64,000 nucleotides of DNA, from the NCBI GenBank assembly GCA_012845835.1, contig JABAKD010000014.1:1076001-1140000 (forward strand), in the 5' to 3' direction. The DNA is from Undaria pinnatifida (lineage: Eukaryota; Sar; Phaeophyceae; Laminariales; Alariaceae). Both the position numbers and the translations under genes were made by a program. Positions 21,351 to 31,698 of the stretch are shown in pieces; position 1 is the stretch's first letter; each line of letters begins with the position of its first letter. The notes under the pieces were generated by a model. That model made no database searches. It had not been told where the DNA came from and saw only the letters and a program-made list of their open reading frames with translations.

Positions 21351-21839
21351 TTTTACGTTTACAACCTTTTCCAGGCCCAACAAATACATACCAACAAAAA
21401 AAATCCAACAAGCGCGGCGTCACCAATCGTCTGGCCTGAGCAGGCGCGCAGCGCAGCAAAAAGAGCCTCACCGTGCTATGACACACGCGCGTCGCGCTAT
21501 CATACTCTTTGAAATGCAGTCCGGGCGCATCTCCTACCCCAGCGCGTGCACCGGGAAAGAACAAACAAATCGTCAGTTTCTTTCGACCATTTTTCGCTCT
21601 CAAGCTTCAAAGGGGTTAAGCTCCGATTTTTTTTTTCTTGCGCACTCTCAAGTCGGGGTATACCCACTGCGTTTTGTCGGAAACATCCAAAATGATAATT
21701 TTTCAATGAGGAGTTCTAACAATAATGAGTTTTGTGTTTTCTCTTTGACTTTCGTGTCTAATCAGTGATTTGGAGGTATGACACAGCAAGAACGTGACAC
21801 CACTTGACCCATGTAGAACTGCAAAAAACGTCCCACGCT

Positions 21840-21937
21840 ATCTAACGAGGCGTTTCTCTCGCATATGCGTCATGTCGGCAACAAGCGTCTTGGCAGGGTG
21901 TGCTCGCTTATCCTCGTTCTTCAGGTCAGTAGAAACA
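21840..21937 (-). pseudogene. Copy of SIN3 exon 17 3' half, donor GT to GC
   Basis: Reads TDLKNEDKRAHPAKTLVADM beside the true SADLKNEDKKAHSAKTLIAD. The donor position reads GCGAGA instead of GTGAGA. In the downstream intron, about 0.5 kb from the exon. Confidence 0.88.
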
Positions 21938-22388
21938 AACTGCAAAATCCATTCACTATGATATACCAGATGATACAGCGAAAAAAAAAACATGGAAAAA
22001 AAATCTTCTACAAGTAACCAAAACGAAATTTTTGCTATGTCCATGTAAAGCAATAAAACACAACCCCCCCCCGAAAATTACACCCGTACAAATAAAAAAT
22101 CAATGGAATCAACTACTGAGAGCGCCTACTAGTATATAGCAGTGTAGGTAGGCACAATTCGATGCGAGTCGACGAGAGAAGAAATAGGTGGAATCCTCCT
22201 GCGACAAAATGAAGGCACGTACCGTAGTGGGGAGGGGGGAGAAGAGCCTGCTAAGCGATCCCATCCGAGCTACGTCCAAGGAGGTAAATGAGAAAGGAAA
22301 AGCGCCAAGGATAATAATAAGGCATGAGCGAAAAAAATAGAAAACGCATGGTGCAACACAGTAGATATAAAGGCGTTTTTTTTCTCAC

Positions 22389-22531
22389 TTGTGGGTGATG
22401 TCGGCAATCAGAGTCTTGGCAGAGTGAGCCTTCTTGTCCTCGTTCTTCAGGTCAGCCGACCGCCGGTCGAGAGACTTGTAGTACGTGCCGCGCTGAACGG
22501 TCGACCATAGCTTGTTCAGCCTCTCGCGCGA
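22389..22531 (-). CDS. SIN3: SIN3 exon 17: HDAC-interaction region
   Basis: SRERLNKLWSTVQRGTYYKS then LDRRSADLKNEDKKAHSAKT and LIADITH. The family has ...NK.W......YYKSLD.R......D.K......L........ at this point. Acceptor CTTCAG, donor GTGAGA, leaving phase 2. A copy of its 3' half with a mutated donor lies downstream at 21.84-21.94 kb. Confidence 0.97.
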
Positions 22532-22855
22532 CTGAAGACAGCGTCACCCCAAACAAACGAGCAAAATAACACAGAAAACGTCAATACCTCGTAGGAAGTT
22601 TTTTGCCATGTAAAAACTGAAAACGAGAACAAAAAAAAAGCTTAATAACCTGGAGAAAAAGACAACAACGGAAGAGCAGACATCGAACATATAAACTACA
22701 ATAAATAATCAACGAGCGAGCTGGGCCAGCCATAAACCCGAGAATCTTTCCTCAAGTCGGATTATCGTAAAGTCGCACCTAGTATGTTATAAAAAGGTCC
22801 TTCCTATAGTCGTTTTCCTACCCAGTATCAACAACAAAAACGCCTCATCACTTAC

Positions 22856-23020
22856 CACCCTCCACTCCACGTCCTTCTGGCGGAGTCTCTCAAGAATAAT
22901 CGGGATGGTCTTGCACGGATTCTTCCTCAGCAGTTCCAGAATTTCCGCCCCGTGTTCTCCGTAGATGCGCGTGATGGCGGCCAGCTGTACGGGGCTTAGA
23001 ACGCGCCGGTCCATCTTGAA
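22856..23020 (-). CDS. SIN3: SIN3 exon 16: HDAC-interaction region
   Basis: 55 residues including AAITRIYGEHGAEILELLRK and NPCKTIPIILERLRQKDVEW. The family reads IxRIYGxxxxEIxxxLxKNPxxxxPIxLxRLxxKxxEW here. I end the exon at GTG before GTAAGT so that EWRV runs into exon 17; an alternative donor three bases earlier is possible. Acceptor TATCAG, phase 0. Confidence 0.97.
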
Positions 23021-23401
23021 CTGATATCGGGGCTGAATCAATCGATACAAGAAAAAAAAAATCGGAACGAGGGAATCGAGGGCGTGATTCAGCTTTAACA
23101 CTGCCGCGCCGAGGCCTCTTTCGGTCATAACACACTACTATTTGAGCAGGGGGTGGCCAGCCAAAGAGCGCGTGCGGCCATTATCGGGTACTTGAGTTTT
23201 TCTCGATATTCTCTGCATGTGCTGAAGCCCATTGGGTAAGGCTCCACCGCATTATCTCAGGTTGCGCCGCATTTCGTAGTGTAACGTATCCACGAGAAAT
23301 CCGCAAATACAACAGTACGCCCCATGGTAGTCTAAACAAATTGTAACCGCAGTAGAGAAAATAATAGCCAGGCACGGTACCTACGTAGTCCTTAAACTCA
23401 C

Positions 23402-23512
23402 CCCCTGATTACTCTCGAGCGTCTGAATCTCCTCCTCCATCGGTTCCAACAGCTTGATAGCGCTGCTCCCCGCCTCGATGACCATGTCCAGCTCGAAACG
23501 CTCGTCTTCACA
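23402..23512 (-). CDS. SIN3: SIN3 exon 15: CEDERFELD block
   Basis: 37 residues starting CEDERFELDMVIEAGSSAIK, the most conserved signature of SIN3 proteins, which follows directly on exon 14. It ends ETLESNQG-type sequence (IQTLESNQG). Acceptor TGTCAG, donor GTGAGT, phase 0. Confidence 0.98.
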
Positions 23513-23654
23513 CTGACACAGCAACAAGCACAATCAACGAGCAACCCAATAAGCAAAGCACCATGACCTCGCCGTGGGATCGGGCTAAGAAAAAAAAAGG
23601 GTGGTCGACTCGAGCTGTTACATTCCACGTGGTGGGGGCTGGGATATCATCCTC

Positions 23655-23735
23655 ACACCGACGACCACACCACACCACACCACACCACACCACACCACAC
23701 CACACCACACCACACCGCACCACACCACACCAACA
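23655..23735. repeat. CACAC pentanucleotide repeat in SIN3 intron
   Basis: About 14 near-perfect (CCACA) units. A related (GTGTG) stretch lies at 59952-59985. Confidence 0.95.
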
Positions 23736-24879
23736 AGCAGCGGAATCTGGTCAAGAAGGTTGCGTCCGATGCAGCGGAATCGGGTTATCCCCCTCATACT
23801 GACAAGCACAAACAATAGGGCTCACCCAACAACGCGGTGGCGTGCTATAGAGAGCAGCATGACCGCCTTATCGGGGGAAGGCGCCATCTTCATTCTGGGT
23901 CATGAGTATTGTACTGCAATCCCTCAGTTGCGCCACGCACATCCACCGCCATATATCAGGACAACGTCTTACTCAAACGGCTGAATCCCTACCGTATACA
24001 AGCAAAGCACCACGCCGCGGAATCGGGTTTCGAAGAGGCCAAATTTAATGTGCTGAAATTGTGTTTCTACACCTCACATTTGGTTATTTTTTGCCCATCC
24101 CATCTATTACCTTCGCCTTTCTAATGTCTCCTTCTCCCTCCCCAGACGTCACTCAGAGTCGGGGTCACTAAGGAGGCTCTTCTTCCCCCCTCCCCCCCCT
24201 CCCCATTACAGTGTTAGTGCACGCGCCTTCAGCTTTATCGCGAGAAGGGTACAGCACTTTCTTCCCTCGTCGACTCGCATTAAATTGGCTGTCACCGCAG
24301 ACATATTCCATACAAATTCTAGGTACATTATATCCCCGAAAAACGTCCAGCGTAGCCTCGAAAATGGTTTATACATCTTGACCATTTTAGCACCGCACTC
24401 CCGATATGGGGGCAAAACATTAGGACTTAGACCAGGAAATTTCCAGGAGTTGGAAATGGGTTAAATAGCAATGCGGCCACGATCAATGCTACGGTAGCAC
24501 GCCCCGATTTCCAATGCCTTTTGAATTGAGGCCACTCGCGCGAGTAGTCAAACGCATCTCAATCACTCAATCAATCAACAGACTTTGAGCTGAGGCCACT
24601 CGCGCGAGTAGTTAGTCGTACCTTAATCAACAAATCCATCAATCAATAAACTTCAACATAATATACATGGCGAAGAGTAACAGTAACAGTTGTTCTGCGG
24701 TGTGTATCGCGAAAAGGAAACGCCCCAAAGGCCACTTGCGTAGGGAGCGCCTGTGAATGCAGGTAGCCCTAAAAGTGACTTTAACAGTATACTCCTATCC
24801 TATCGAAGCATTGATCTCCCACTAACTCCAAGCGGCTTGGTCCCAAAAACCGGTATGCGGTCTCAAATGAGTGAAACAG

Positions 24880-24960
24880 GGGCGTGTACGGGACTCATAG
24901 CTGACCATGAAGAGGAGGCCCTCGTCGGCATTTTTACGGCGGTGCTTGAATGCCCTTTTA
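24880..24960 (-). pseudogene. Copy of SIN3 exon 14 3' end
   Basis: Aligns with the codons for FKHIRKNAHEDLLFK and the donor, with many substitutions. The donor-equivalent is GTCAGC. In the intron downstream of exon 14. Confidence 0.75.
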
Positions 24961-25019
24961 GAGTCGCACACTCAGGGTTAGGAACAAAGTATAGTGTGGG
25001 CGAAAAATGGCTTTGGTCT

Positions 25020-25115
25020 TCAGGGTTGAATAGCCGTGTGATTTGTGTCCATCGCCCACATTGAAGAGGAGGTCCTCGTGTCAAGACCTTCTTCACCGTT
25101 CTTCGCGGGGTGGGT
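25020..25115 (-). pseudogene. Second copy of SIN3 exon 14 3' end
   Basis: CTCTTCAATGTGGGC aligns with CTCTTCAAGGTGAGC of the true exon end. The frame is not maintained further upstream. Confidence 0.7.
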
Positions 25116-25483
25116 GGCACCAGGTACTACTTTGGGCGGTGTAGTTTAAGCTAACAGAAAGCTACTTGAATGACTTGTCACTATTAGTAAATACCACTAC
25201 CTACTAAAAGCCAAAAGATGACTAGTCGGCGACTTACTATTAATAGACTACTAGTATAGACTAGCCAGCCAACTCATAGCCCTACTCAGTAAAAAAACCG
25301 GGGTGAATGATTTACACATCTGAACTTGACGCTTCAGAGCCCCTCAATATCCCAATTCCGATTAACTCCCCCTCAAAAAAACGGGTTTCCAATGGTAAAA
25401 AGGCGTTAAACACGAGCTCCTTAAGTGGCCAAAGCGAGGTCAACAGGGTTAAAATAGCGGCGTGAATGGCGTTCGTAGCTCAC

Positions 25484-25612
25484 CTTGAAGAGCAGGTCTT
25501 CATGAGCGTTTTTGCGAATGTGCTTGAACGCCACGTCGCTGCCACCGCCCTCGGAGCCCACCGGTACGCTCACCCACACGTCGTTCAGTACCGACTGCTC
25601 AAGGAACGTACG
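25484..25612 (-). CDS. SIN3: SIN3 exon 14: HDAC-interaction region
   Basis: 43 residues: RTFLEQSVLNDVWVSVPVGS, then an EGGGSD loop, then AFKHIRKNAHEDLLFK. This matches the family block with an LND.WVS.P.GSE core. Donor GTGAGC, phase 0. Two decayed copies of its 3' end and donor occur downstream at 24.88-24.96 and 25.02-25.11 kb. Confidence 0.97.
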
Positions 25613-25689
25613 CTGGGGGGGCGAGGGGAGGGCGGGGGAAGGCAATGGCACCAAAAAAGGGGAATGAGTGGGTCATGTCAACGACGATA

Positions 25690-25780
25690 TATATTTTTTT
25701 ATTTCTTATCCTCCGGCGGACGGGGGAAAAAAAAGATAAAAAGCTCACCACACTTCCACGTACGTATACTTTCATGATGA
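25690..25780. repeat. Dispersed repeat (family E)
   Basis: ttatcctccggcgg, ggggaaaaaaaagat, and agctcaccacacttccacgt recur at 5090-5150, 55385-55440 (diverged) and inverted at 63120-63200. Confidence 0.75.
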
Positions 25781-26179
25781 TAACGTCAACACAAGGACGG
25801 GTATTTCGTTAACACCAGCGATACGGGAAACGACAAGAATCACCCGTATATACGTCGTACAGCATTCAGTACTAGCCATTCAGTACCCCGACTGTCCCAG
25901 GAATATGCGCAGGATAAACACAGAGGGAGGTCGACGGGAACTACAGCGGAAACTATCACGGGGAAATACAACGATCAGGATTACATATGGTAAACAAACA
26001 AAGAGGAATATATAAGTGCACTCTTTCACTTTTTTAATATGCAGTTTTTGGTGTATATCGTGTGTTGTGTGTTCTGATGACCGTAGTCCTCCGTATTAGC
26101 ATACGCCATCCAGGGGAAAAAAAAAAATAGCGACGACGATGACGGCAAGGATAACGACAACCGTAACAACAGCCGTACT

Positions 26180-26370
26180 AAAAAAAATCCTTTAGAGCGC
26201 CAGTTGAGAAGCGCCGGTTGCCCTCTATAGTGCCTGTGGCATCGCTTGGCACAGATGAGAACAACAAGTAGTGGGAGCATACGGAGTAGTGCTGGTTGCC
26301 GCTATAGTGTCGGTTTCCTCTGCAATGCTGATATTTCTGGTTGGCACACACCGGCACTATGAAGGGACCA
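26180..26370. repeat. Dispersed repeat (family F): tatagtgccggt elements
   Basis: ctatagtgcctgtggcatcgctt ggcacagatgagaacaacaagtagtggga and agtgctggttgccgctatag match 40345-40510 and, inverted, 57995-58165. Short relatives at 38620-38680 and 45690-45780. Confidence 0.8.
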
Positions 26371-26845
26371 AGATTGTGATCACAACCGTCCATGTCAACG
26401 CTAACGACAGCAGCAACGACGACAATAGAGTGTTGACCACAACGACGAAAACAACCGCGACAACAAGGCATGACGGCAACAAAAACTACAACATGCCTGG
26501 TGAAAAGGGACCGCGGTAATGGCAACGTTTAACACAACGGCCACAGTTAACAGAGCAAGCACCTCGATGCATAACCACGACAACGGCATCGACAACGACA
26601 GCGACAGAGGATCGGCCGCAAGAAAGCAACGGTGACAACAACGACCGTCACAAACTAGAAAGGACCGCCATTACGATAACCACAACGGTAAACACAACGG
26701 TAACAGAGAAAGGACGGCGACAACGACAACAGCAGCGACGACGACGACGACAACGACAGGCGAAGGACCACGATGATGACAACGACAAAGAACAAAGACA
26801 ACACGAGTCAAATACTGGGTCTAAAATATAAACTATCCAGTGTAC

Positions 26846-26953
26846 CTCGCTGCAGCTGAGAAGCGGAAAGCTCTTGGGTAAGTGCCGGTAACTCGGCCCG
26901 CCCTTCTCGCTCTTGGTGAGGTCAAGCTCGTTCAGGGGGGTGTTGCTCCACAT
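26846..26953 (-). CDS. SIN3: SIN3 exon 13: start of HDAC-interaction region
   Basis: 36 residues with [20 protein letters not shown] and [10 protein letters not shown]. In SIN3 proteins this is the conserved (I/L)DLS.C...PSYR.LPK.(Y/F)P...CS block that opens the HDAC-interaction region. Acceptor GTGCAG, donor GTACAC, phase 0. Confidence 0.96.
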
Positions 26954-26994
26954 CTGCACAAGAGAGGGCACAGGAAAGGAGCGGAGGCGATGGG

Positions 26995-27460
26995 TGGCAG
27001 GGGATTGTGGGGGGTGGGGTGGAATGGGAGACAAGGGGAGGGGAGGGGAGGGGGGAGGGGAGGGGAGGGGAGGGGAGGGGAGGGGAGGGGAGGGGAGGGG
27101 AGGGGAGGGGAAGGGAGGGGAGGGGAGGGGAGGGGAGGGGAGGGGAGGGGAGGGGAGGGGAGGGGAGGGGAGGGGAGGGGAGGGGAGGGGAGGGGAGGGG
27201 AGGGGAGGGGAGGAGAGGGGAGGGGAGGGGAGGGGAGGGGAGGGGAGGGGAGGGGAGGGGAGGGGAGGGGAGGGGAGGGCAGGGGAGGGCAGGGGAGGGC
27301 AGGGGAGGGCAGGGGAGGACAGGGGAGGGCAGTGGAGGGGAGGGAAAGGGAGGGCAGGGGAGGGGAGAAGAGGGTGGGGGGCAGGGGAGGGGAGAGGAGG
27401 GTGGGGGGGGGGAGGGGAGGGCAGGGCAGGGCAGGGCAGGGCAGAGAGAGTGGAGGGGAA
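26995..27460. repeat. GGGGA pentanucleotide array, >400 bp
   Basis: About 70 GGGGA units, degenerating to GGGCA at the right end, in the SIN3 intron between exons 13 and 12. Strong G-quadruplex potential. It gives spurious [10 protein letters not shown] frames. Confidence 0.98.
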
Positions 27461-27674
27461 GGAGAGTAGCGGGGGCGTGGTGAGCTGTAGGTTTATTGCA
27501 ACCCGTCCGTCGGAAGAAAAACAGACAAGGCGAGGAAAAACATGTCGCCCAATTTGCTTGCCACTACATTACATTACACTACCGTTCACCAAAAACCACA
27601 TATCATACCCTTCTACTCTTGAGAAATACCTGGTAGTGCTATTAATATTAAAAATATTCACAGTGCCGGCTTAC

Positions 27675-27710
27675 CTCTGACGTAACCTCGCTGACGTCTC
27701 CCTGCTGCGA
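27675..27710 (-). CDS. SIN3: SIN3 exon 12: 36-bp micro-exon
   Basis: Twelve residues, SQQGDVSEVTSE, between acceptor CTGCAG and donor GTAAGC, phase 0. It bridges PAH3 and the HDAC-interaction region. A string of CAG triplets at the acceptor (CTGCAG TCGCAGCAG) gives several alternative 3' splice points that all keep frame. No family match can be expected for such a short segment. Confidence 0.62.
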
Positions 27711-27744
27711 CTGCAGCAATGACGCCGTCGATGCCATTTTTTGT

Positions 27745-27875
27745 TGGTACCGGACATACAAAAAAAGTGAAAGAGGGAAAGAAAGGAAAGACGAAAGAGA
27801 GAAACGGGGAAAGAGAGAAAGAGGGAAAGAGAGAGTGGGATGCCGGGGGGGGAGGGGGGAGGGAGACATTCATAT
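27745..27875. repeat. Purine-rich GGAAAGAGAGA low complexity
   Basis: Polypyrimidine on the coding strand, immediately upstream of micro-exon 12. Confidence 0.85.
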
Positions 27876-28252
27876 TTTTGAAAATGAAAAGCAGCCGAAG
27901 GACAGCAATTCACGCCCAAGGTATGTGAAAAAACACAACAGCCTGACCCCAAAAAACGTGACAAAAAATCGTCTTCATAAAATATTGCGTCGGCTGTCAG
28001 CTGAGTGAGTTCAACTGAATGCGCGGCTTCGACCGATCAAGTGGTATATACTCAGTTATGCAAACTGCGCATACGTCGGTCGCGCGTGCTTTATTTTTCT
28101 CGCCAACTACACGAAATTGTCACAATGCCAGCTGTGACTTTGACAACTACGTCCAATATTTATATCCGTCACCACCAATAGCATAAAGACGCCCGAGAGA
28201 AGAGGGGTGGGCGGGGGGGCACAATGCGACAGGTGTTCGTCCTCGAACTCAC

Positions 28253-28375
28253 CGCCTCATTGACCATCCTCTTGAACTCGGCGAACAGCTCGGGGTGGTT
28301 GCCCTCCATAAGGTCCGCCACTAGGTTGAGCATCTCCTCTCGAGCCAGCACTTCAAGCTTTTGCAATTGCAGCAC
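28253..28375 (-). CDS. SIN3: SIN3 exon 11: second half of PAH3
   Basis: 41 residues including LEVLAREEMLNLVADLMEG and HPELFAEFKRMV. This is the PAH3 pattern of an EVLAR-type helix followed by a PELFxxFKxx helix. Acceptor GCGCAG, donor GTGAGT, phase 0. Confidence 0.94.
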
Positions 28376-28708
28376 CTGCGCTCCACAAAACACAAGAACG
28401 CAGAAAAACAGTGAATACAAAAAACGAGAATGCCACTATTAGTCAAATATAAGTAGGTGTCAGGTACGACACAATAGGAATACGGGGACAGTAGCATTTC
28501 GAGTATTAACGCCATATGTTATATAATTATTCTCACAACGTCAGCTGTGAGTTCGACAAATTTAGGGTCGATACTCATAATGTGAATAGTTATAGAACTC
28601 CACTGTAAGTATATGAATAGCAGTAGCCGTAGCGGCCATGAGAGTACCAAAATTAGATGCATAGCAGCAGTGGCATTATACACACCCAGTACTCATGACC
28701 ACCCCCAC

Positions 28709-28789
28709 CTTCGTAAACTCGTCCCAGTACTCCCGCCCGGAACTCATGAGGGACATCTTCACGGAAGACATCAGTTCTTGCTCGTTCGT
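28709..28789 (-). CDS. SIN3: SIN3 exon 10: first half of PAH3
   Basis: 27 residues, TNEQELMSSVKMSLMSSGRE then YWDEFTK. The hydrophobic spacing fits the first PAH3 helices (elF..vk.aL.s...w.eFlk in the family). Acceptor TGACAG, donor GTGGGG, phase 0 both sides. It joins exon 11 to give a complete PAH3. Confidence 0.88.
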
Positions 28790-28804
28790 CTGTCAAGAAA
28801 AGCA

Positions 28805-28965
28805 GGACAAAACAAGCATCGCAATATACAAATAAGAATCGTCAAAAACAAACAAGCATCACCAGATACAAGCAAGCATCGTCAAATACAAACAAGCATC
28901 GTCAAATACAAAGAAGCATCACCAGATACAAAGAAGCATCACCAGATACAAGCAAACGTCTCAAC
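28805..28965. repeat. Minisatellite of ~20-bp units
   Basis: Variants of caagcatcgtcaaatacaaa, about seven copies, in the intron between exons 10 and 9. Confidence 0.92.
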
Positions 28966-29060
28966 AAGGGATGCGTGGTTAATGGTCGAATGGTCGAATG
29001 GCTATTAATAACGCAAGCAGCAATTGAGTACCCCCCCCTCTTAGCAAGCCTCCACCTCAC

Positions 29061-29328
29061 CATAGGAATAGCGCGATCCCCAGAGCCTAAAATAGCCCTC
29101 TTTTTGCGCGCCCGGTCCGCGCGAGGCATGCGGCCCCCACTACTGACGCCCCCCGCCCCCTCCCCCGCCCCCACCTCCCCCGCCTCCTCCACCCCCGCCC
29201 CCGCCCCCGCCTCCTCCACCCCCACCACCTCCACCACCAGCACCCCCAGAAGCTGTTTTCCTGGGACCGCCGTGGCGTCCCCTTGGGCCGAGCAAGTTAG
29301 GGCCTCCGGAGCCGGGAGGGGATACTTG
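29061..29328 (-). CDS. SIN3: SIN3 exon 9: poly-Gly linker running into the PAH3 approach, frame slips
   Basis: Starts after CTGCAG with QVSPPGSGGPNLLGPRGRHG, passes a Gly run of about 30 residues, and should end RARKKRAILGSGDRAIPM before donor GTGAGG. At 268 bp it is one base out of frame between phase-0 neighbours. The 5' frame hits TAG just after the Gly run, while the 3' frame is open. I infer a homopolymer indel in the G-rich tract. The basic end segment sits just before PAH3. Confidence 0.68.
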
Positions 29329-29339
29329 CTGCAGTTCGT

Positions 29340-29460
29340 GAGATTAGGGGAGGGGAAGGTTGGGAGGGGAGGGGACAGGACGGGATGGGAGGGGAGGGGA
29401 GGGGAGGGGGGGGGAGGAGAGGAGTTGGAACGGGAGGGGAGGAGACGGGAGAGGTCGAAG
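29340..29460. repeat. Second GGGGA-rich tract
   Basis: GGGGA/GGGAC units directly upstream (coding sense) of exon 9. Same motif as the 27 kb array. Confidence 0.9.
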
Positions 29461-29944
29461 GCAGTTCTCAGACGTCAATGGGGCGGACGCAAAATTGCTC
29501 AAGAATTTCCACAGCGAGGCATGCAGAGTCCGCTTCCAACTAACCAAAAACGATTGATGGACGGCAAAAGCGTTCGGTAACTACGGCATTGCCTGGTATA
29601 CTTCGAAGTATAACGTAGGTGGCATGGACATTCGGCTTCCACCCACGATCCCACGAGATGCATCGACACCGAAAAAAACAGTAAAACAGAGAAACTCGAT
29701 ACACGCTTCAATTGGGGTGGCGTAAGGTAGTATGCATATCACACTCAAGAACAAATTTATCGATTTTCTCCGTTTTATGCTTCTTGTTGATATATAAATA
29801 TAATATCTTGTTGATATACAAATAAAATAGCTACTCCGGAGTATTAATTAGTACCAGTAGTCTGGTGGCGAAATAAGCCAACCAATTGATATTAGTATGC
29901 GTATTCCACTAAGGTATTAATATACAAAAAAAAACAGGATCAGG

Positions 29945-30065
29945 AAGTTATCGAAAACTCGCGGGTCAGGTCGGGTAGGGTAAAAGGAGGCGTTCGAATT
30001 ATCACGGGTCGGATCAAACTGGCCCGATCTGACCCGCGAAATGACATCTTACCCGTGAAAAGCGT
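29945..30065. repeat. GGGTC-rich dispersed element, third copy
   Basis: actcgcgggtcaggtcgggt and ctgacccgcgaaatgacatc. Confidence 0.6.
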
Positions 30066-30481
30066 CGAAAAATAGTATTACAATCAACGAATGTTCATCA
30101 TCCAAGGTCAACCAACCCACAAAAAAAAGAAAGTAGGACAAGTACAAAAATGGCATATCTGTACCGGAAACAATAGGCTTCTTCTCATCATCTTCTTCTG
30201 GTCATCTTTTCGGGGTTGGATTGGCCCTGAAAACGGTGACGTTCGATGGTTTCAATACAATTTCGTTATTAATATGTCTCTTCCTACCCACCTCCTACAA
30301 ACCCTAACCAAAACAAACTTGGTACCAGTATGTCGCGAACACAAACACGATAATTCAACAATGTAACAATATGGCATGTTTGTTCACGGGATCACCGTCG
30401 CGAAACAGACCAAGCGTTTGCCACATTATTACCAGCCAAATGACAGCTATATGTACTAATTGAACGTGCTCGTAGTCCTAC

Positions 30482-30640
30482 CTGAAACATGTTGGAGGGA
30501 GGCGCGTGACCATAGCCGTAACCCCCCCCCCCCCCCCCCCCTCCGCCACCGCCTCCCGCAGCCTCCCCCATCTTCATGCTGCTAGGCTCCCGCCCCCCCT
30601 GTCCCGGTGGAGGATAGCGTCCGTGCGGAAATGATAAGGT
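30482..30640 (-). CDS. SIN3: SIN3 exon 8: Gly/Tyr linker
   Basis: 53 residues, phase 0 in and out, fully open: starts TLSFPHGRYPPPGQGGREPS, has a 12-Gly run, and ends YGYGHAPPSNMFQ. Acceptor TCAACAG, donor GTAGGA. Low complexity, so the call rests on splice signals, phase and position between exons 7 and 9, not on homology. Confidence 0.7.
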
Positions 30641-30659
30641 CTGTTGAAATAACAAACCA

Positions 30660-31690
30660 ACCAAATCACACAGGTACACAGCCATCCAAAAAACAAAACA
30701 GGCACGACAACGGGAAAAAACAAACGGAACACGACAAGGAGAAAAAAAAAGCGAAATAGGAAAAACAAAAAGGCCACAGTAAAAACAATGAGCAGGCGTG
30801 CTGGCGAAGCTTCCTGTGTCGCGATCTTGGCGTCAACCACGGCGCATTAAAAAACACACACACACAAAAACACGGAAACGAGCGGAGAAACAACCTACAG
30901 CAAGAAACAATAATTCCAGCAAAACAAAATAGCTGAGAGGTGCTGGCGAAGTCAGCTATATATGATGCAATATGAGTCCGACCAAACAGTAATAATAGCC
31001 CCATCGTTCTTGCACGTGGGGGGGTACAAGACAGGAGTAAAAGAAAGGACAGAAGGGAAAGGCTAGCGCTAAGAAAGAAGGTAAAAAAGGGAATAACGTT
31101 GAGAGATACACGAACGGGTCAAGAGAAAAGATAAGAACAAAGACGTATTTGCACGGCCCAAAGAAATACGCGAAAACGCCGAAACTGCGATTTCGTGCAG
31201 AAAACCTGGACCTGCCAGAAAGAAGAGAGAGGCGTGCCAGTACGTAGTCGGGTTGAGGAGGACGAAGGCGCAAAGAGGTGCTTTTGTGGCAACGCAGACG
31301 AGAGTAGGGCCCACAAAGAGGGAGAACGTGAACTGTACAAGGAGCAACGGGACGAGTTAGAAAAACGAGGACAAAAGCCGATTGTGGCATGGAAAAGTTT
31401 GGTACACTAGATATAAATAGTAGCGAGAAAACGATTGATACCCTAGAAGATAGATGGTGGCCACAGACGGCCACACAGGAAGGAGATAAGAAAAGCAAAA
31501 AAACACCAAAATGGAACATACGGATGAAAAGGAATTAGCGCACAAATGTTGGAGGCATCTCTATAAGGACTAGGAACGGTGATCCGTCTCGCAGGTTATG
31601 CGTAGTCAATCGTAAATTTGACTAAAGCAAGCAACAAACGAGCCCTCCGTCCTCGCCCGCGCCCCCCCTCCATCCTCCCCCACAGCCAAT
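30660..31690. other. SIN3 intron 7/8, A-rich, nothing recognised
   Basis: A-rich on the plus strand with scattered open frames but no convincing exon or repeat family. Confidence 0.55.
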
Positions 31691-31698
31691 CAGCTCAC

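Larger units (their letters stand above)
24290..25420. repeat. SIN3 intron 14/15 repeats: family B relics and exon 14 copies
   Basis: Weak family B match at 24305-24470, a clear one at 25325-25420. Between them are a repeated gagtagt...aatcaatcaa segment (24535-24655) and the exon 14 copies listed separately. Confidence 0.65.

Noticed and set aside
24753..25064. 103-codon plus-strand frame
   Set aside because: It runs antisense over decayed copies of SIN3 exon 14.
26882..27680. Long plus-strand frames of RGGEG repeats
   Set aside because: They are translations of the GGGGA array inside a SIN3 intron; all three forward frames are open because the unit has no stops.
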